This document shows, piece after piece, positions 46,836 through 55,179 of a stretch of 64,000 bases of DNA (positions within the stretch are counted from its first letter, which is position 1; each line of letters starts with the position of its first letter). Under the pieces are notes generated by a model, which was given only the letters and a program-made list of their open reading frames with translations, ran no database searches and was not told the DNA's origin. Source of the stretch: Lachnospira sp. UBA2821 (GTDB lineage: Bacteria; Bacillota; Clostridia; Lachnospirales; Lachnospiraceae); the NCBI GenBank assembly GCA_002351535.1, contig DEGR01000048.1:22794-86793 (forward strand), written 5' to 3'. The translations under genes were made by a program, and so were the position numbers.

Positions 46836-47876
46836 TTAGTCCAATTCTAACCGCTTCGTGGATTCTCCCACAATTAATTCACCCGAGAAAATTATATTGT
46901 CTTTTATATTTGGCTTGTTATTTATCATACCAAATAAAAGTCTTAATGTTTCCCTTGCCATCTCCTCTACAGGCTGGCGGATAGTTGTAATTGATGGTAT
47001 ATAGTATCTTGCTATTTCAAGTCCATCAAACCCCGCTATTGAATAGTCATCAGGTACTTTTTTCCCACTTTCCCAGATAGCCCTGCATGCCCCAATAGCT
47101 ATGGCATCCGTAATAGCATAAACAGCCGTACACTGTACATCTAATTGTAACATTTTTTTTGTTGTAATGTAACCACTTTTTACAGAATATCTGTCATTTC
47201 CCTCAATTAACTCAAACACCAGATTTTTGTCAAATTCTATTCCATTCTTTTTAAGTGCTCTCTTATATCCTAACATTCTTAGTTTGCCAATACTCTCGTC
47301 ATCTTCTGATGCTGCAAGTATTGCTATTTTCTTATGTCCAAGACTGCACAGATAATCAACTATCTTAAAACTTTCCATCTCATCATCCACTGCTACCGAA
47401 GCAAATTCTTTATGTAATTCAATATCCTGCATTCCTATTGTACTTAGCACAAAAGGAACTTTTAATTTATTAAGCTTTTCTTTTGAATGTGAAAAATAAC
47501 CTCCCAGAAATACAATTCCTTTAAGCTTCTTTTCCTTCTCTATCTCAAGTGCAACATCTATCTCGTCCTGATTCTGGTCAACACGTTGAAGTATAAAAGT
47601 ATACTGTTCATCCTGAATTCCTTTTTCAAATTCTGTTATCATGGGACTAAAAAATGAATTATTTATTCCTTTGACTAATACCGCAATCGTCTCTGATTTT
47701 ATCCTCTTAAGATTTCTTGCACTGTTATTAGGCACATAATTATTTTCCTCTATCACCTTCAATATTCGTTGTTTTGTTGCCACATTTATTCCCGGACTGT
47801 TATTAATTGCCCTTGATACCGTGCTGACTCCTACATCACACATCCTGGCTATATCTTTTATTGTTACTGATTCCAT
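46836..47876 (-). CDS. LacI-family regulator, probably of the maltodextrin genes
   Basis: 346 residues. N-terminal helix-turn-helix 'TIKDIARMCDVGVSTVSRAI' with the LacI hinge 'NYVPNNSARNLKR', then a periplasmic-binding-like sensor domain ('IAVLVKGINNSFFSPMI', 'AIAIGACRAIWESGKKVPDD', 'FDGLEIARYY'). It follows malQ (81 bp with a terminator between), and an operator-like palindrome lies before the binding-protein gene, so it is likely a MalR-type repressor. The dynamin genes follow it by 25 bp and could share its transcript. Confidence 0.88.
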   Translation of the reverse strand: MESVTIKDIARMCDVGVSTVSRAINNSPGINVATKQRILKVIEENNYVPNNSARNLKRIKSETIAVLVKGINNSFFSPMITEFEKGIQDEQYTFILQRVDQNQDEIDVALEIEKEKKLKGIVFLGGYFSHSKEKLNKLKVPFVLSTIGMQDIELHKEFASVAVDDEMESFKIVDYLCSLGHKKIAILAASEDDESIGKLRMLGYKRALKKNGIEFDKNLVFELIEGNDRYSVKSGYITTKKMLQLDVQCTAVYAITDAIAIGACRAIWESGKKVPDDYSIAGFDGLEIARYYIPSITTIRQPVEEMARETLRLLFGMINNKPNIKDNIIFSGELIVGESTKRLELD

Positions 47877-47895
47877 CCATTATCCCTTCCTGATT

Positions 47896-47933
47896 AAACA
47901 AATGCCCACTGACTTGTATCGTCCGTGAGCATT
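47896..47933 (-). terminator. Terminator of malQ
   Basis: A 13-position stem (47901-47913 with 47921-47933, two mismatches, loop TTGTATC) is followed on the minus strand by TTGTTT. It separates the maltodextrin operon from its regulator gene. Confidence 0.6.
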
Positions 47934-47957
47934 CATTTACAATCAATAATTCATTTT

Positions 47958-49448
47958 TCAGCTTCCGCAATTTCTTCCGTAAATATCTGTCATCTGAGCT
48001 ATTCTGTCCAAAAGTTCATCTGTAATATCTTCTTCCATCATTCTCCACGTCCAATTTCCCCCGACAGTAGACGGAATGTTTATTCTTGCCTCTGAACCTA
48101 ATCCCAGATAATCCTGTAATGGAATTATTGCCATATTTGATACACTTGCCATTGCAATTCTGATAAAATCATTGTGTATGTCTTTATCAGCTGTATTATA
48201 ATTATTCATATATTTTTTTGAATATTCACGGTCTTCATCACTTATTGTACGATACCACCCCTGAATCGTATCATTATCATGCGTTCCTGTATATACAACT
48301 GTATTCTTATCATATGTGTGTGGAAGATAATTACTCTCTTCCCTTGAGTCAAATGCAAACTGAATTATCTTCATTCCCGGATATCCCGTATCCTTAACCA
48401 ACTTTATAACAGAATCTGTAAGATATCCTAAATCCTCAGCTATGATATCAAGTTTACCAAGCTTATCCTCTATTGTTTTAAACAAACCGATTCCCGGTCC
48501 CTTCTCCCAGTGACCGTTCTCGGCTGTGGAATCTCCATAAGGTATAGAATAATACTCGTCGAAGCCTCTGAAATGATCTATTCTGACCACATCATACAGC
48601 TTAAAACTATATTCTACTCTCCTTATCCACCATTTATATCCGGTTTTCTTATGATATCCCCAGTCATATAAAGGATTTCCCCACAACTGACCTGTTGCTG
48701 CAAATGCATCAGGCGGACATCCCGCTACCGCAGATGGAATATTATCTTTAGTAAATTGGAATAACTTTTTATCAGACCAGCAGTCTGCACTGTCAAATGC
48801 AACATATATTGGAATGTCTCCTATAATCTTTACTCCATGACTATTAGCATATTCCTTAAGTTCCATCCACTGCATAAAAAACTTATATTGTAAAAATTCA
48901 TAAAAAAGAATATCATCTGATAATTCTTCCTTATACATATCAACATCTTCTTTTTTACGAAGCTTTATTCCTTCTTCCCAGTCAGTCCACATTGAACCGT
49001 CATGAGAATCCTTAACCGCCATGTACAAAGCATAATCCGGCAGCCAGTCTTTATTTTCCTCGACAAATCTTATAAAAGCTTTATCTTCCCTGACATTACT
49101 ATTTTCAAATGCTGTCCATAATATATCATATCTCTCAGCGTATATTTTTCCATAATCAACCACTCTGGCATTATCGCCAAAATCACACTCATCACACTCT
49201 TCCCTTGTAATAAGTCCCTCTTCTATGAGTTTTTCCAAATCGATAAAATATGGATTACCGGCAAATGTTGAAAATGACTGGTATGGCGAATCACCAAAGC
49301 TGGTCTGCCCCAGTGGAAGTATCTGCCAAAAATGCTGATGGGCTTTTTCAAGCCCATCAACAAATCTATATGCTTCTTTTGAAAAGCACCCTATTCCATA
49401 TTTTGACGGAAGACTGGATATTGGTAACAATATACCACTTGCTCTCAT
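47958..49448 (-). CDS. malQ: 4-alpha-glucanotransferase (amylomaltase, GH77)
   Basis: Cytoplasmic enzyme that disproportionates imported maltodextrins. 496 residues, the usual bacterial length. Motifs: 'RASGILLPISSLPSKYGIG' at the start, 'DIPIYVAFDSADCW', nucleophile Asp in 'VVRIDHFRGFDEYY', acid/base Glu in 'DIIAEDLGYLT', and 'YTGTHDNDTIQGWY'. Start ATG 49448. Follows the malG-type permease by 11 bp as the last gene of the operon. Confidence 0.96.
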   Translation of the reverse strand: MRASGILLPISSLPSKYGIGCFSKEAYRFVDGLEKAHQHFWQILPLGQTSFGDSPYQSFSTFAGNPYFIDLEKLIEEGLITREECDECDFGDNARVVDYGKIYAERYDILWTAFENSNVREDKAFIRFVEENKDWLPDYALYMAVKDSHDGSMWTDWEEGIKLRKKEDVDMYKEELSDDILFYEFLQYKFFMQWMELKEYANSHGVKIIGDIPIYVAFDSADCWSDKKLFQFTKDNIPSAVAGCPPDAFAATGQLWGNPLYDWGYHKKTGYKWWIRRVEYSFKLYDVVRIDHFRGFDEYYSIPYGDSTAENGHWEKGPGIGLFKTIEDKLGKLDIIAEDLGYLTDSVIKLVKDTGYPGMKIIQFAFDSREESNYLPHTYDKNTVVYTGTHDNDTIQGWYRTISDEDREYSKKYMNNYNTADKDIHNDFIRIAMASVSNMAIIPLQDYLGLGSEARINIPSTVGGNWTWRMMEEDITDELLDRIAQMTDIYGRNCGS

Positions 49449-49459
49449 CAAATCACATC

Positions 49460-50392
49460 CTATCCTTTAACAGCGCCGGCAGCAACACCTTTGATGATGT
49501 ACTTCTGGCAGCTTAAATAAAATATTATAATTGGAACTATCGCTATAACAAGCATAGCCATAAGCCATCCAAGATTCTTAACACCATAAGAACCTGTACA
49601 TGCATCAATAGCTATTGGTATTGTCTTAACTTCTGTTGGAAGAATCAGTTTTGGAAGAAGATAATCGTTCCAAATCCACATTGTTTCAAGAATAGCAATT
49701 GTAATACATGTTGGTTTTAACATCGGAAGCACAACTTTAAAAAATGTCTGAATCGGATTACATCCGTCAATCATCGCAGCTTCTTCAACATCATATGGAA
49801 TTGCCTTAACAAATCCACTAAACATAAATACACACATCCCTGCTCCGAAACCTACATATAACACAATAAGTCCCGGTACACTTGCCATATGAAGCTCATT
49901 AGCAAGGTTAGACATAGTGTACATAACCATCTGGAATGGTACTACCATTGAAAATACAAATAAATAATATATTACCTTAGTAACTTTTGTCTTATTTCTT
50001 GTTATATACCATGCAGTCATGGATGTAAGTAACACAAGTACAAGAACCGCAACAACAGTAATTATGGCCGAATTCTTAATAGCTGAAAGCATACCTACTT
50101 TGGCCGCACCTTCTGTATAGTTACTCCATCCTGTAAATGTTTCTTTAGTGAGAAGGTCAAATGCCATTCCTTTTCCTTCTCTGATTGCAAGTTTTTTCTT
50201 AAATGAGTTCATTACTATAAGAAAAATTGGTGTAAGCCATGCAAGCGACAGAACAGTCATTACTATAAAGGTTATCCATCCTGAAATCTGGCTTTTTAAC
50301 TTTGCACTTGCCATACTGCTGTTACCGGGTTCCTTTGTCTGAATCTGGCTTCTGTCTATATATCCTTCTTCTTTCTTAATCTCTTCGCTCAT
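49460..50392 (-). CDS. malG: Maltodextrin ABC transporter permease, MalG type
   Basis: 310 residues. A 35-residue hydrophilic N-terminus precedes six membrane segments. The ABC-interaction EAA loop is 'EEAAMIDGCNPIQTFFKVVLP' near 210, the C-terminal end is 'KYIIKGVAAGAVKG', both typical of MalG/CUT1 permeases. One-base overlap with the malF-type gene. No ATPase gene is in the locus, so a shared MsmK/MalK-like ATPase encoded elsewhere must energise it. Confidence 0.92.
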   Translation of the reverse strand: MSEEIKKEEGYIDRSQIQTKEPGNSSMASAKLKSQISGWITFIVMTVLSLAWLTPIFLIVMNSFKKKLAIREGKGMAFDLLTKETFTGWSNYTEGAAKVGMLSAIKNSAIITVVAVLVLVLLTSMTAWYITRNKTKVTKVIYYLFVFSMVVPFQMVMYTMSNLANELHMASVPGLIVLYVGFGAGMCVFMFSGFVKAIPYDVEEAAMIDGCNPIQTFFKVVLPMLKPTCITIAILETMWIWNDYLLPKLILPTEVKTIPIAIDACTGSYGVKNLGWLMAMLVIAIVPIIIFYLSCQKYIIKGVAAGAVKG

Positions 50393-51252
50393 TACTGCTC
50401 TACCTCCTTCTTTCTAGTTACTGAAAGCTGAACAAATGTAATTAAAGCTACAAGAATAAAGAATATAACAGCTTTAGCCTGACCCATACCTTCTGAATAA
50501 GGATTTACCTGATGATTGTAGAATGTATCAAAGATATCCATAGCTACAAGGTTTGTCTTAGAGCTAAATCCGTTCAACGCATAGTTCTGGTCATATAATT
50601 TAAACATATTTGATATCGATAAGAAAAGACATATTGTTATCGATGGCATTACCAACGGTAATGTTATTTTTCTTAATATCTGGAACGAAGTCGCTCCATC
50701 AATTCTTGCTGCTTCCATTACATCTTCAGGTATGTTCTGAATACCTGCAATGTAAATAATCATCATATATCCCATAAGCTGCCAGCTCATTACAATGATA
50801 AGTCCCCAAAAACCATAATTGGCACCACCGTAACCAAACACATGGTGGAAGTACTTCTGGCAGAATGTATCCATAATCTCTTTCCAAATATATCCAAGAA
50901 CAATACCACCGATAAGGTTTGGCATAAAGAAGATTGTTCTAAAGATATTAGTTCCCGGCACTTTCTTAGTTAAGAAGTATGCCAGTAAAAACGCACCCAC
51001 ATTTATAATAATAACACCAATAATTGTAAACTTTGTTGTTCTTAACAACGTTGTAAGGAATGTTGCATCCTCGCTTGAAAAAATCTTAATATAATTCGTA
51101 AAGCCAACCCATTTAGCATCTTTTACCGTATTAAACTGGCAAAAAGAAAGATATATACCCATTATAAAAGGTATAATAAATGCTATTGTAAATGAGATAA
51201 GTGTAGGCAATACAAACAACGGAAAATACTTTCTATATGTTTTTTTATTCAT
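50392..51252 (-). CDS. malF: Maltodextrin ABC transporter permease, MalF type
   Basis: 286 residues with six membrane segments and the EAA loop 'MEAARIDGATSFQILRKITLP' near 180. It lacks the long periplasmic insert of enterobacterial MalF, as usual in Firmicutes CUT1 systems. It is preceded by two hairpins that separate it from the binding-protein gene, so it is probably expressed at a lower level than the latter. Confidence 0.92.
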   Translation of the reverse strand: MNKKTYRKYFPLFVLPTLISFTIAFIIPFIMGIYLSFCQFNTVKDAKWVGFTNYIKIFSSEDATFLTTLLRTTKFTIIGVIIINVGAFLLAYFLTKKVPGTNIFRTIFFMPNLIGGIVLGYIWKEIMDTFCQKYFHHVFGYGGANYGFWGLIIVMSWQLMGYMMIIYIAGIQNIPEDVMEAARIDGATSFQILRKITLPLVMPSITICLFLSISNMFKLYDQNYALNGFSSKTNLVAMDIFDTFYNHQVNPYSEGMGQAKAVIFFILVALITFVQLSVTRKKEVEQ

Positions 51253-51283
51253 AATTCACCTCAAAAACAGTTGTAATTGCTTA

Positions 51284-51316
51284 TAAAAAAAGTGAGCGAG
51301 CCAATTCTCACCCACT
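51284..51316 (-). terminator. Intercistronic (probably leaky) terminator between malE and malF
   Basis: A 10-bp stem with two wobble pairs (51291-51300 with 51307-51316, loop of six) is followed on the minus strand by seven T. It lies 32 bp before the malF-type start, so complete termination would silence the permeases; partial termination fits the higher binding-protein demand. Confidence 0.65.
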
Positions 51317-51332
51317 ATATACACTTTTATTG

Positions 51333-51359
51333 TGTCATGCGTGCATAGCACGCATGACA
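51333..51359 (-). promoter_or_regulatory. 3' stabilising hairpin after malE
   Basis: A perfect 12-bp stem (TGTCATGCGTGC at 51333-51344 with 51348-51359) with a 3-nt loop and no T tract. It lies about 57 bp after the malE stop and is likely to block 3' exonucleases, as REP-type hairpins do after enteric malE. Confidence 0.55.
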
Positions 51360-51416
51360 TATTACAGGGAGTAAGGAATATTAAGTTATACTATACCCGT
51401 TTCCCTAAGATTCATA

Positions 51417-52781
51417 TTATTTTGCAGAAGCTGCTTCTGTTTTCCATAAATCCTTAGCTTTAGCTGCTGTGTCATCCCAAGACTGTGATTTCTCAGCATA
51501 CTTAAGAAGTTCTTCATAGAATCCTGATTTCCAGCTCTCTCCTGGGATTGTAGGGAATACCCATGATACTGTAGTTGTATCTGTATTAGCAAGATCATCA
51601 AGTCCCTGCTGTACAAGTGGATTGTCAGGAGCTTCTCCACCTTCATAAGGTGAAACAAATCCTAAATCATCTTTAACGTGAGCTTTTCCTTTATCACTTG
51701 TGTATAACCAGTTGAAGAAGTCAAGTGATGCCTTCTGGTCTGCTTCTGAAGCTTTAGAGTTGATTGCAAGGAAGTTCTCTGTACCCATGCAAAGACCCTG
51801 TTTCTCTTCGCCTTCAACACCTGTGTATATTGGCATGAAGTAAACGTCATCCTCTTTAACTTCATTTCCATCTACTCCGTCAATCTGTCCCCATCCCCAT
51901 GTACCATTCTGAACGATAGCACATTCTTTTAATGCGAACTCAGCCATAGCATCATCTACACTTCCGCTTGAAGCGTTCTCTCTATTAACTGTTGAGTAAT
52001 CAAGATATAAATCAAATATGTTCTTGTAGTTCTCTGAATATGTGAAATCAATAGCATCTTTCTGTGTAACGCCATCTTTCTGATATTCATAGTAAAGTGG
52101 AACATTGAATAAGTGTGTTGTTAATCTCCAGAAACTTTCTGTATTAACAGCTGGCTCTGAGAACACACCTGAAATACCAAGATCATCTTTATGTTTGTCC
52201 ATATCTTTAACTACTGCAGATAATTTCTCGAAGTTATTGATATCTTCAATCTTCTTGCATCCTGTATCAGCAATTCCGTCTAATGCAAAGTAATCTTCAA
52301 AGATTGACTTGTTACAGATTAAACCATATGTCTCTGTTGCAAGAGGAATACCAAATACACCTTCATCTGTTGATACTACTCCTTCTTTATCAAGAAGAAT
52401 GTTGTAAAGATCTGAGTCTGAAAGATCTGCACAATAATCTTTCCATGATTCATATCCAACAGGTCCGTTAATGATAAATGCTGTAGGAGCATCTGACTTA
52501 GCCATCTCTGTCTTAAGAGTTGACTCATACTGGTTATCAGCAGCTGTAACTACTTTACAAGCTACACCAGTCTCTTTTGTGTACTCTTTAGCAATCTTGT
52601 TAAACTCTTCCTCTGCCTCAGGTTTGAAGTTAAGGAAATAAACTGAACCTTTAGATGGATCTGCTTTAGCTCCATCATCTTTCTTGCTTGCTGATGAATC
52701 ACTCTTAGAGTCTCCACATCCTGCAAGAGCTGTAGCTGCCATAGCTACACAAAGTGTTAAACTTAATAATTTCTTCTTCAT
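51417..52781 (-). CDS. malE: Maltodextrin-binding lipoprotein of an ABC transporter
   Basis: 454 residues. Signal peptide with lipobox 'ATALAGC-GDS' (Cys 21), a Ser/Lys/Asp linker, then a CUT1 solute-binding domain ('VYFLNFKPEAEEEFNKIAKE', 'FIINGPVGYESWKDY', 'IPLATETYGLICNKSIF', 'CAIVQNGTWGWGQID'). Aromatic residues in 'NGTWGW' and 'SVSWVF'-like segments fit sugar stacking. The substrate is inferred from malQ and the secreted amylase. GAGAGGTAG precedes the ATG. Strong promoter and operator upstream. Confidence 0.92.
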   Translation of the reverse strand: MKKKLLSLTLCVAMAATALAGCGDSKSDSSASKKDDGAKADPSKGSVYFLNFKPEAEEEFNKIAKEYTKETGVACKVVTAADNQYESTLKTEMAKSDAPTAFIINGPVGYESWKDYCADLSDSDLYNILLDKEGVVSTDEGVFGIPLATETYGLICNKSIFEDYFALDGIADTGCKKIEDINNFEKLSAVVKDMDKHKDDLGISGVFSEPAVNTESFWRLTTHLFNVPLYYEYQKDGVTQKDAIDFTYSENYKNIFDLYLDYSTVNRENASSGSVDDAMAEFALKECAIVQNGTWGWGQIDGVDGNEVKEDDVYFMPIYTGVEGEEKQGLCMGTENFLAINSKASEADQKASLDFFNWLYTSDKGKAHVKDDLGFVSPYEGGEAPDNPLVQQGLDDLANTDTTTVSWVFPTIPGESWKSGFYEELLKYAEKSQSWDDTAAKAKDLWKTEAASAK

Positions 52782-52836
52782 TAAATTCTACCTCTCCTTC
52801 TTTGATTTGAGTATTTTGTGGTCAACATGTTACATT

Positions 52837-52850
52837 CGGTAACGTTTCCA
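52837..52850 (-). promoter_or_regulatory. LacI-family operator / cre-like site before malE
   Basis: TGGAAACGTTACCG on the minus strand has the central A-A-C-G-T-T palindrome of LacI-family operators and matches the CcpA cre consensus with about two mismatches. It lies just downstream of the predicted transcription start, a road-block position. The LacI-type gene at 46836 is the likely ligand-responsive binder; CcpA is an alternative. Confidence 0.6.
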
Positions 52851-52866
52851 ATAACCATGAATAGAT

Positions 52867-52893
52867 ATTATCACACTTAAACAATATTTGCAA
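52867..52893 (-). promoter_or_regulatory. Promoter of the maltodextrin operon
   Basis: On the minus strand TGT-GATAAT (extended -10, hexamer at 52867-52872) is preceded at 15 bp by TTGCAA (52888-52893). Predicted start near 52860, about 80 bp before malE. The short spacer makes the exact -35 uncertain. Confidence 0.5.
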
Positions 52894-52986
52894 CAAAAAT
52901 ATAAAAAATAATATCTTTTTTGTGTATTTTTACCTATTATTGTCATATTTATCCAATAACAATTACATTATTAGTTCTATTGCATC

Positions 52987-53772
52987 CTAATTATTGTTAA
53001 TTTTTAACATATCAACAATTTCTCTATATTTTAATGCTCCGCCAAAAATATCTAATGCACTGCCTATTGTAAAATCTATTCTGCCGCTTCCATATTCTTT
53101 AATAATTTCTATGTCCTCCATACCTCTTATTCCACCCGCATAAGTAACCGGTATAGTATAATTTTCACCAAGCATTTTCGTAAGCTGTTTTTCAACTCCG
53201 GAATTCTTTCCCTCGACATCCACTGCATGAATAAGAAATTCACTGCAATACTCTGACAATTCTTCCAGAATATCTTTAGTTACGGCTACATCGGTAAACT
53301 TCTGCCATCGGTCTGTTACTATGTAATACTCTCCCTCCTTCTTTCTGCAGCTCAAATCAAGTACAAGATGTTCCCTGCCCGTAACGGAATATATTTTCTT
53401 AAGATTATCATAATCAATTCTTCCTCCGCTAAAAACATATGATGTCACTATAACATGAGAAGCACCTCTGTTAAGATAATATTCAGCATTGTCCGAATTT
53501 ATTCCTCCGCCAATCTGCATTCCTCCCTTAAAGGCATCAAGTGCTTCAAGCGCCTGTGCTTTGGTTGCTTCATAATAATCCGAATCTTTATGATTAAGCA
53601 GAATTATATGTCCCCCTGTAAGTCCATCGTTTTTATACATATCCGCATAATATGCTGCTCCATTTTCTGATACAAAATTTTCCTTTGCCTTGTCTCCTTT
53701 GTCAACTATAGTCGAACCTACTACCTGTTTAACTTTTCCATTATGAATATCTATACATGGTCTGAATTTCAT
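52987..53772 (-). CDS. hisA: HisA of the eukaryotic (HIS6) type
   Basis: Isomerase of the fourth-to-fifth step of histidine synthesis (ProFAR to PRFAR). 261 residues. The sequence follows yeast HIS6 rather than the usual bacterial HisA: 'CIDIHNGKVKQVVGSTI' at the start, 'MQIGGGINSDNAEYYLNRG', 'LVLDLSCRKKEGEYYIV', 'SEFLIHAVDVEGKNSGVE' and 'GSALDIFGGALKYREI' near the end. Catalytic Asp residues occur in 'CIDIH' and 'HAVDVEG'. Start 53772 chosen since the ATG at 53784 is within the ribosome site (ATGGAGATTAGTATG). It stands alone, away from any other his gene in the window. Confidence 0.9.
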   Translation of the reverse strand: MKFRPCIDIHNGKVKQVVGSTIVDKGDKAKENFVSENGAAYYADMYKNDGLTGGHIILLNHKDSDYYEATKAQALEALDAFKGGMQIGGGINSDNAEYYLNRGASHVIVTSYVFSGGRIDYDNLKKIYSVTGREHLVLDLSCRKKEGEYYIVTDRWQKFTDVAVTKDILEELSEYCSEFLIHAVDVEGKNSGVEKQLTKMLGENYTIPVTYAGGIRGMEDIEIIKEYGSGRIDFTIGSALDIFGGALKYREIVDMLKINNN

Positions 53773-53787
53773 ACTAATCTCCATTTC

Positions 53788-53823
53788 TAAAAAACGGATT
53801 CACAGATAATTCCATGAACCCGT
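53788..53823 (-). terminator. Terminator of metY
   Basis: A 9-bp stem with one wobble (53794-53802 with 53815-53823, 12-nt loop) is followed on the minus strand by TTTTTT. It lies 27 bp after the metY stop and just before the hisA start motif. Confidence 0.75.
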
Positions 53824-53849
53824 CTTCTACTATAATTACTTACTAACTG

Positions 53850-55130
53850 TTATGCATTTAATGCCTGCTCTATATCTGCAATTATATCATCTACATTTTC
53901 AATTCCAACTGACAACCTGATAAGATCCGGCTGTACGCCTGCTTCTATAAGCTGTTCATCCGAAAGCTGTCTGTGTGTATGACTCGCAGGATGCAATACT
54001 GATGTTCTGGCATCCGCAACGTGTGTTACTATAGCTGCCAGCTTTAAGTTATCCATGAACCTGATAGATACATCTCTTCCACCCTTAAGTCCGAATGATA
54101 TAACACCACATGTTCCATTTGGCATATATTTCATGGCAAGCTCATGATATTTATTATCCGGAAGTCCCGAATAATTCACCCATGCCACTTTGTCATTCGA
54201 ATTCAGATACTCTGCAACTTTCTGTGCGTTTTCACAATGTCTCTGCATCCTGAGATGTAATGTCTCAAGTCCCACATTAAGAAGGAATGCGTTCTGTGGT
54301 GACTGTATAGAACCCAAATCTCTCATAAGCTGTACAGTTGCTTTTGTTATGTAAGCAGCCTTTCCGAACTTCTTTGTATATATTATTCCATGATATGACT
54401 CATCAGGTGTTGTAAGTCCATGGAACTTATCACCATATTTATCCCAATCGAAGTTACCTGAATCTACTATACATCCACCGACTGCCATCGCATGGCCATC
54501 CATATATTTTGTTGTTGAGTGGACTACTATATCTGCTCCCCACTCAAAAGGACGACAGTTAATAGGTGTAGCAAATGTATTATCAACAATAAGTGGTACT
54601 CCATTAGAATGTGCTATTCTCGCAAATTTTTCAATATCAAGTACTACAAGTGAAGGGTTTGAGACAGTCTCTGCAAACAGTGCCTTCGTGTTAGGTCTGA
54701 ACGCCTTGCTTATCTCCTCTTCTGATGCATCCGGGTCTATAAATGTTACGTCTATTCCCTGTTTCTTCATAGTAACCCCGAACAGATTAAATGTTCCGCC
54801 ATATATAGGTGCAGAACTCACAATATGGTCTCCTGCTTCACATATGTTAAATATTGCATAATAGTTAGCAGCCTGTCCTGAAGATGTAAGCATTGCTGCC
54901 ACGCCACCTTCAAGCTCTGCTATCTTTGCAGCCACCATATCATTTGTAGGATTCTGAAGTCTTGTATAAAAATATCCTTCTTCCTCTAAATCAAAAAGTT
55001 TTCCCATCTGGTCGCTTGTATCATATTTGAATGTTGTACTCTGATATATAGGCAACACTCTCGGTTCACCTTTTTTAGGTGTCCAGCCTGCCTGAACGCA
55101 CGCTGTTTCAATACTTCTTGTTCTTTTCAT
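53850..55130 (-). CDS. metY: O-acetylhomoserine sulfhydrylase (PLP-dependent)
   Basis: Makes homocysteine from O-acetylhomoserine and sulfide. 426 residues, the MetY length (MetB/MetC are nearer 390). 'SIETACVQAGWTPKKGEPRV' and 'VLPIYQSTTF' begin the Cys/Met PLP family; 'SSGQAANYYAIFNIC', 'FAETVSNPSLVVLDIE', and the PLP Lys in 'VVHSTTKYMDGHAMAVGG' follow, with 'HPASHTHRQLSDEQLIEAG' near the end. The ATG at 55130 has AGAGGG about seven bases upstream; the frame extends nine codons further without a ribosome site. No SAM riboswitch is visible in the short gap after pnp. Confidence 0.93.
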   Translation of the reverse strand: MKRTRSIETACVQAGWTPKKGEPRVLPIYQSTTFKYDTSDQMGKLFDLEEEGYFYTRLQNPTNDMVAAKIAELEGGVAAMLTSSGQAANYYAIFNICEAGDHIVSSAPIYGGTFNLFGVTMKKQGIDVTFIDPDASEEEISKAFRPNTKALFAETVSNPSLVVLDIEKFARIAHSNGVPLIVDNTFATPINCRPFEWGADIVVHSTTKYMDGHAMAVGGCIVDSGNFDWDKYGDKFHGLTTPDESYHGIIYTKKFGKAAYITKATVQLMRDLGSIQSPQNAFLLNVGLETLHLRMQRHCENAQKVAEYLNSNDKVAWVNYSGLPDNKYHELAMKYMPNGTCGVISFGLKGGRDVSIRFMDNLKLAAIVTHVADARTSVLHPASHTHRQLSDEQLIEAGVQPDLIRLSVGIENVDDIIADIEQALNA

Positions 55131-55179
55131 TATTTTCCCTCTTACTTTAAAACACATTTAAACTACTCAGCATTAATTT

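Noticed and set aside
55131..55179. SAM riboswitch or T-box before metY
   Set aside because: Only about 50 bp separate pnp and metY, too short for either structure.
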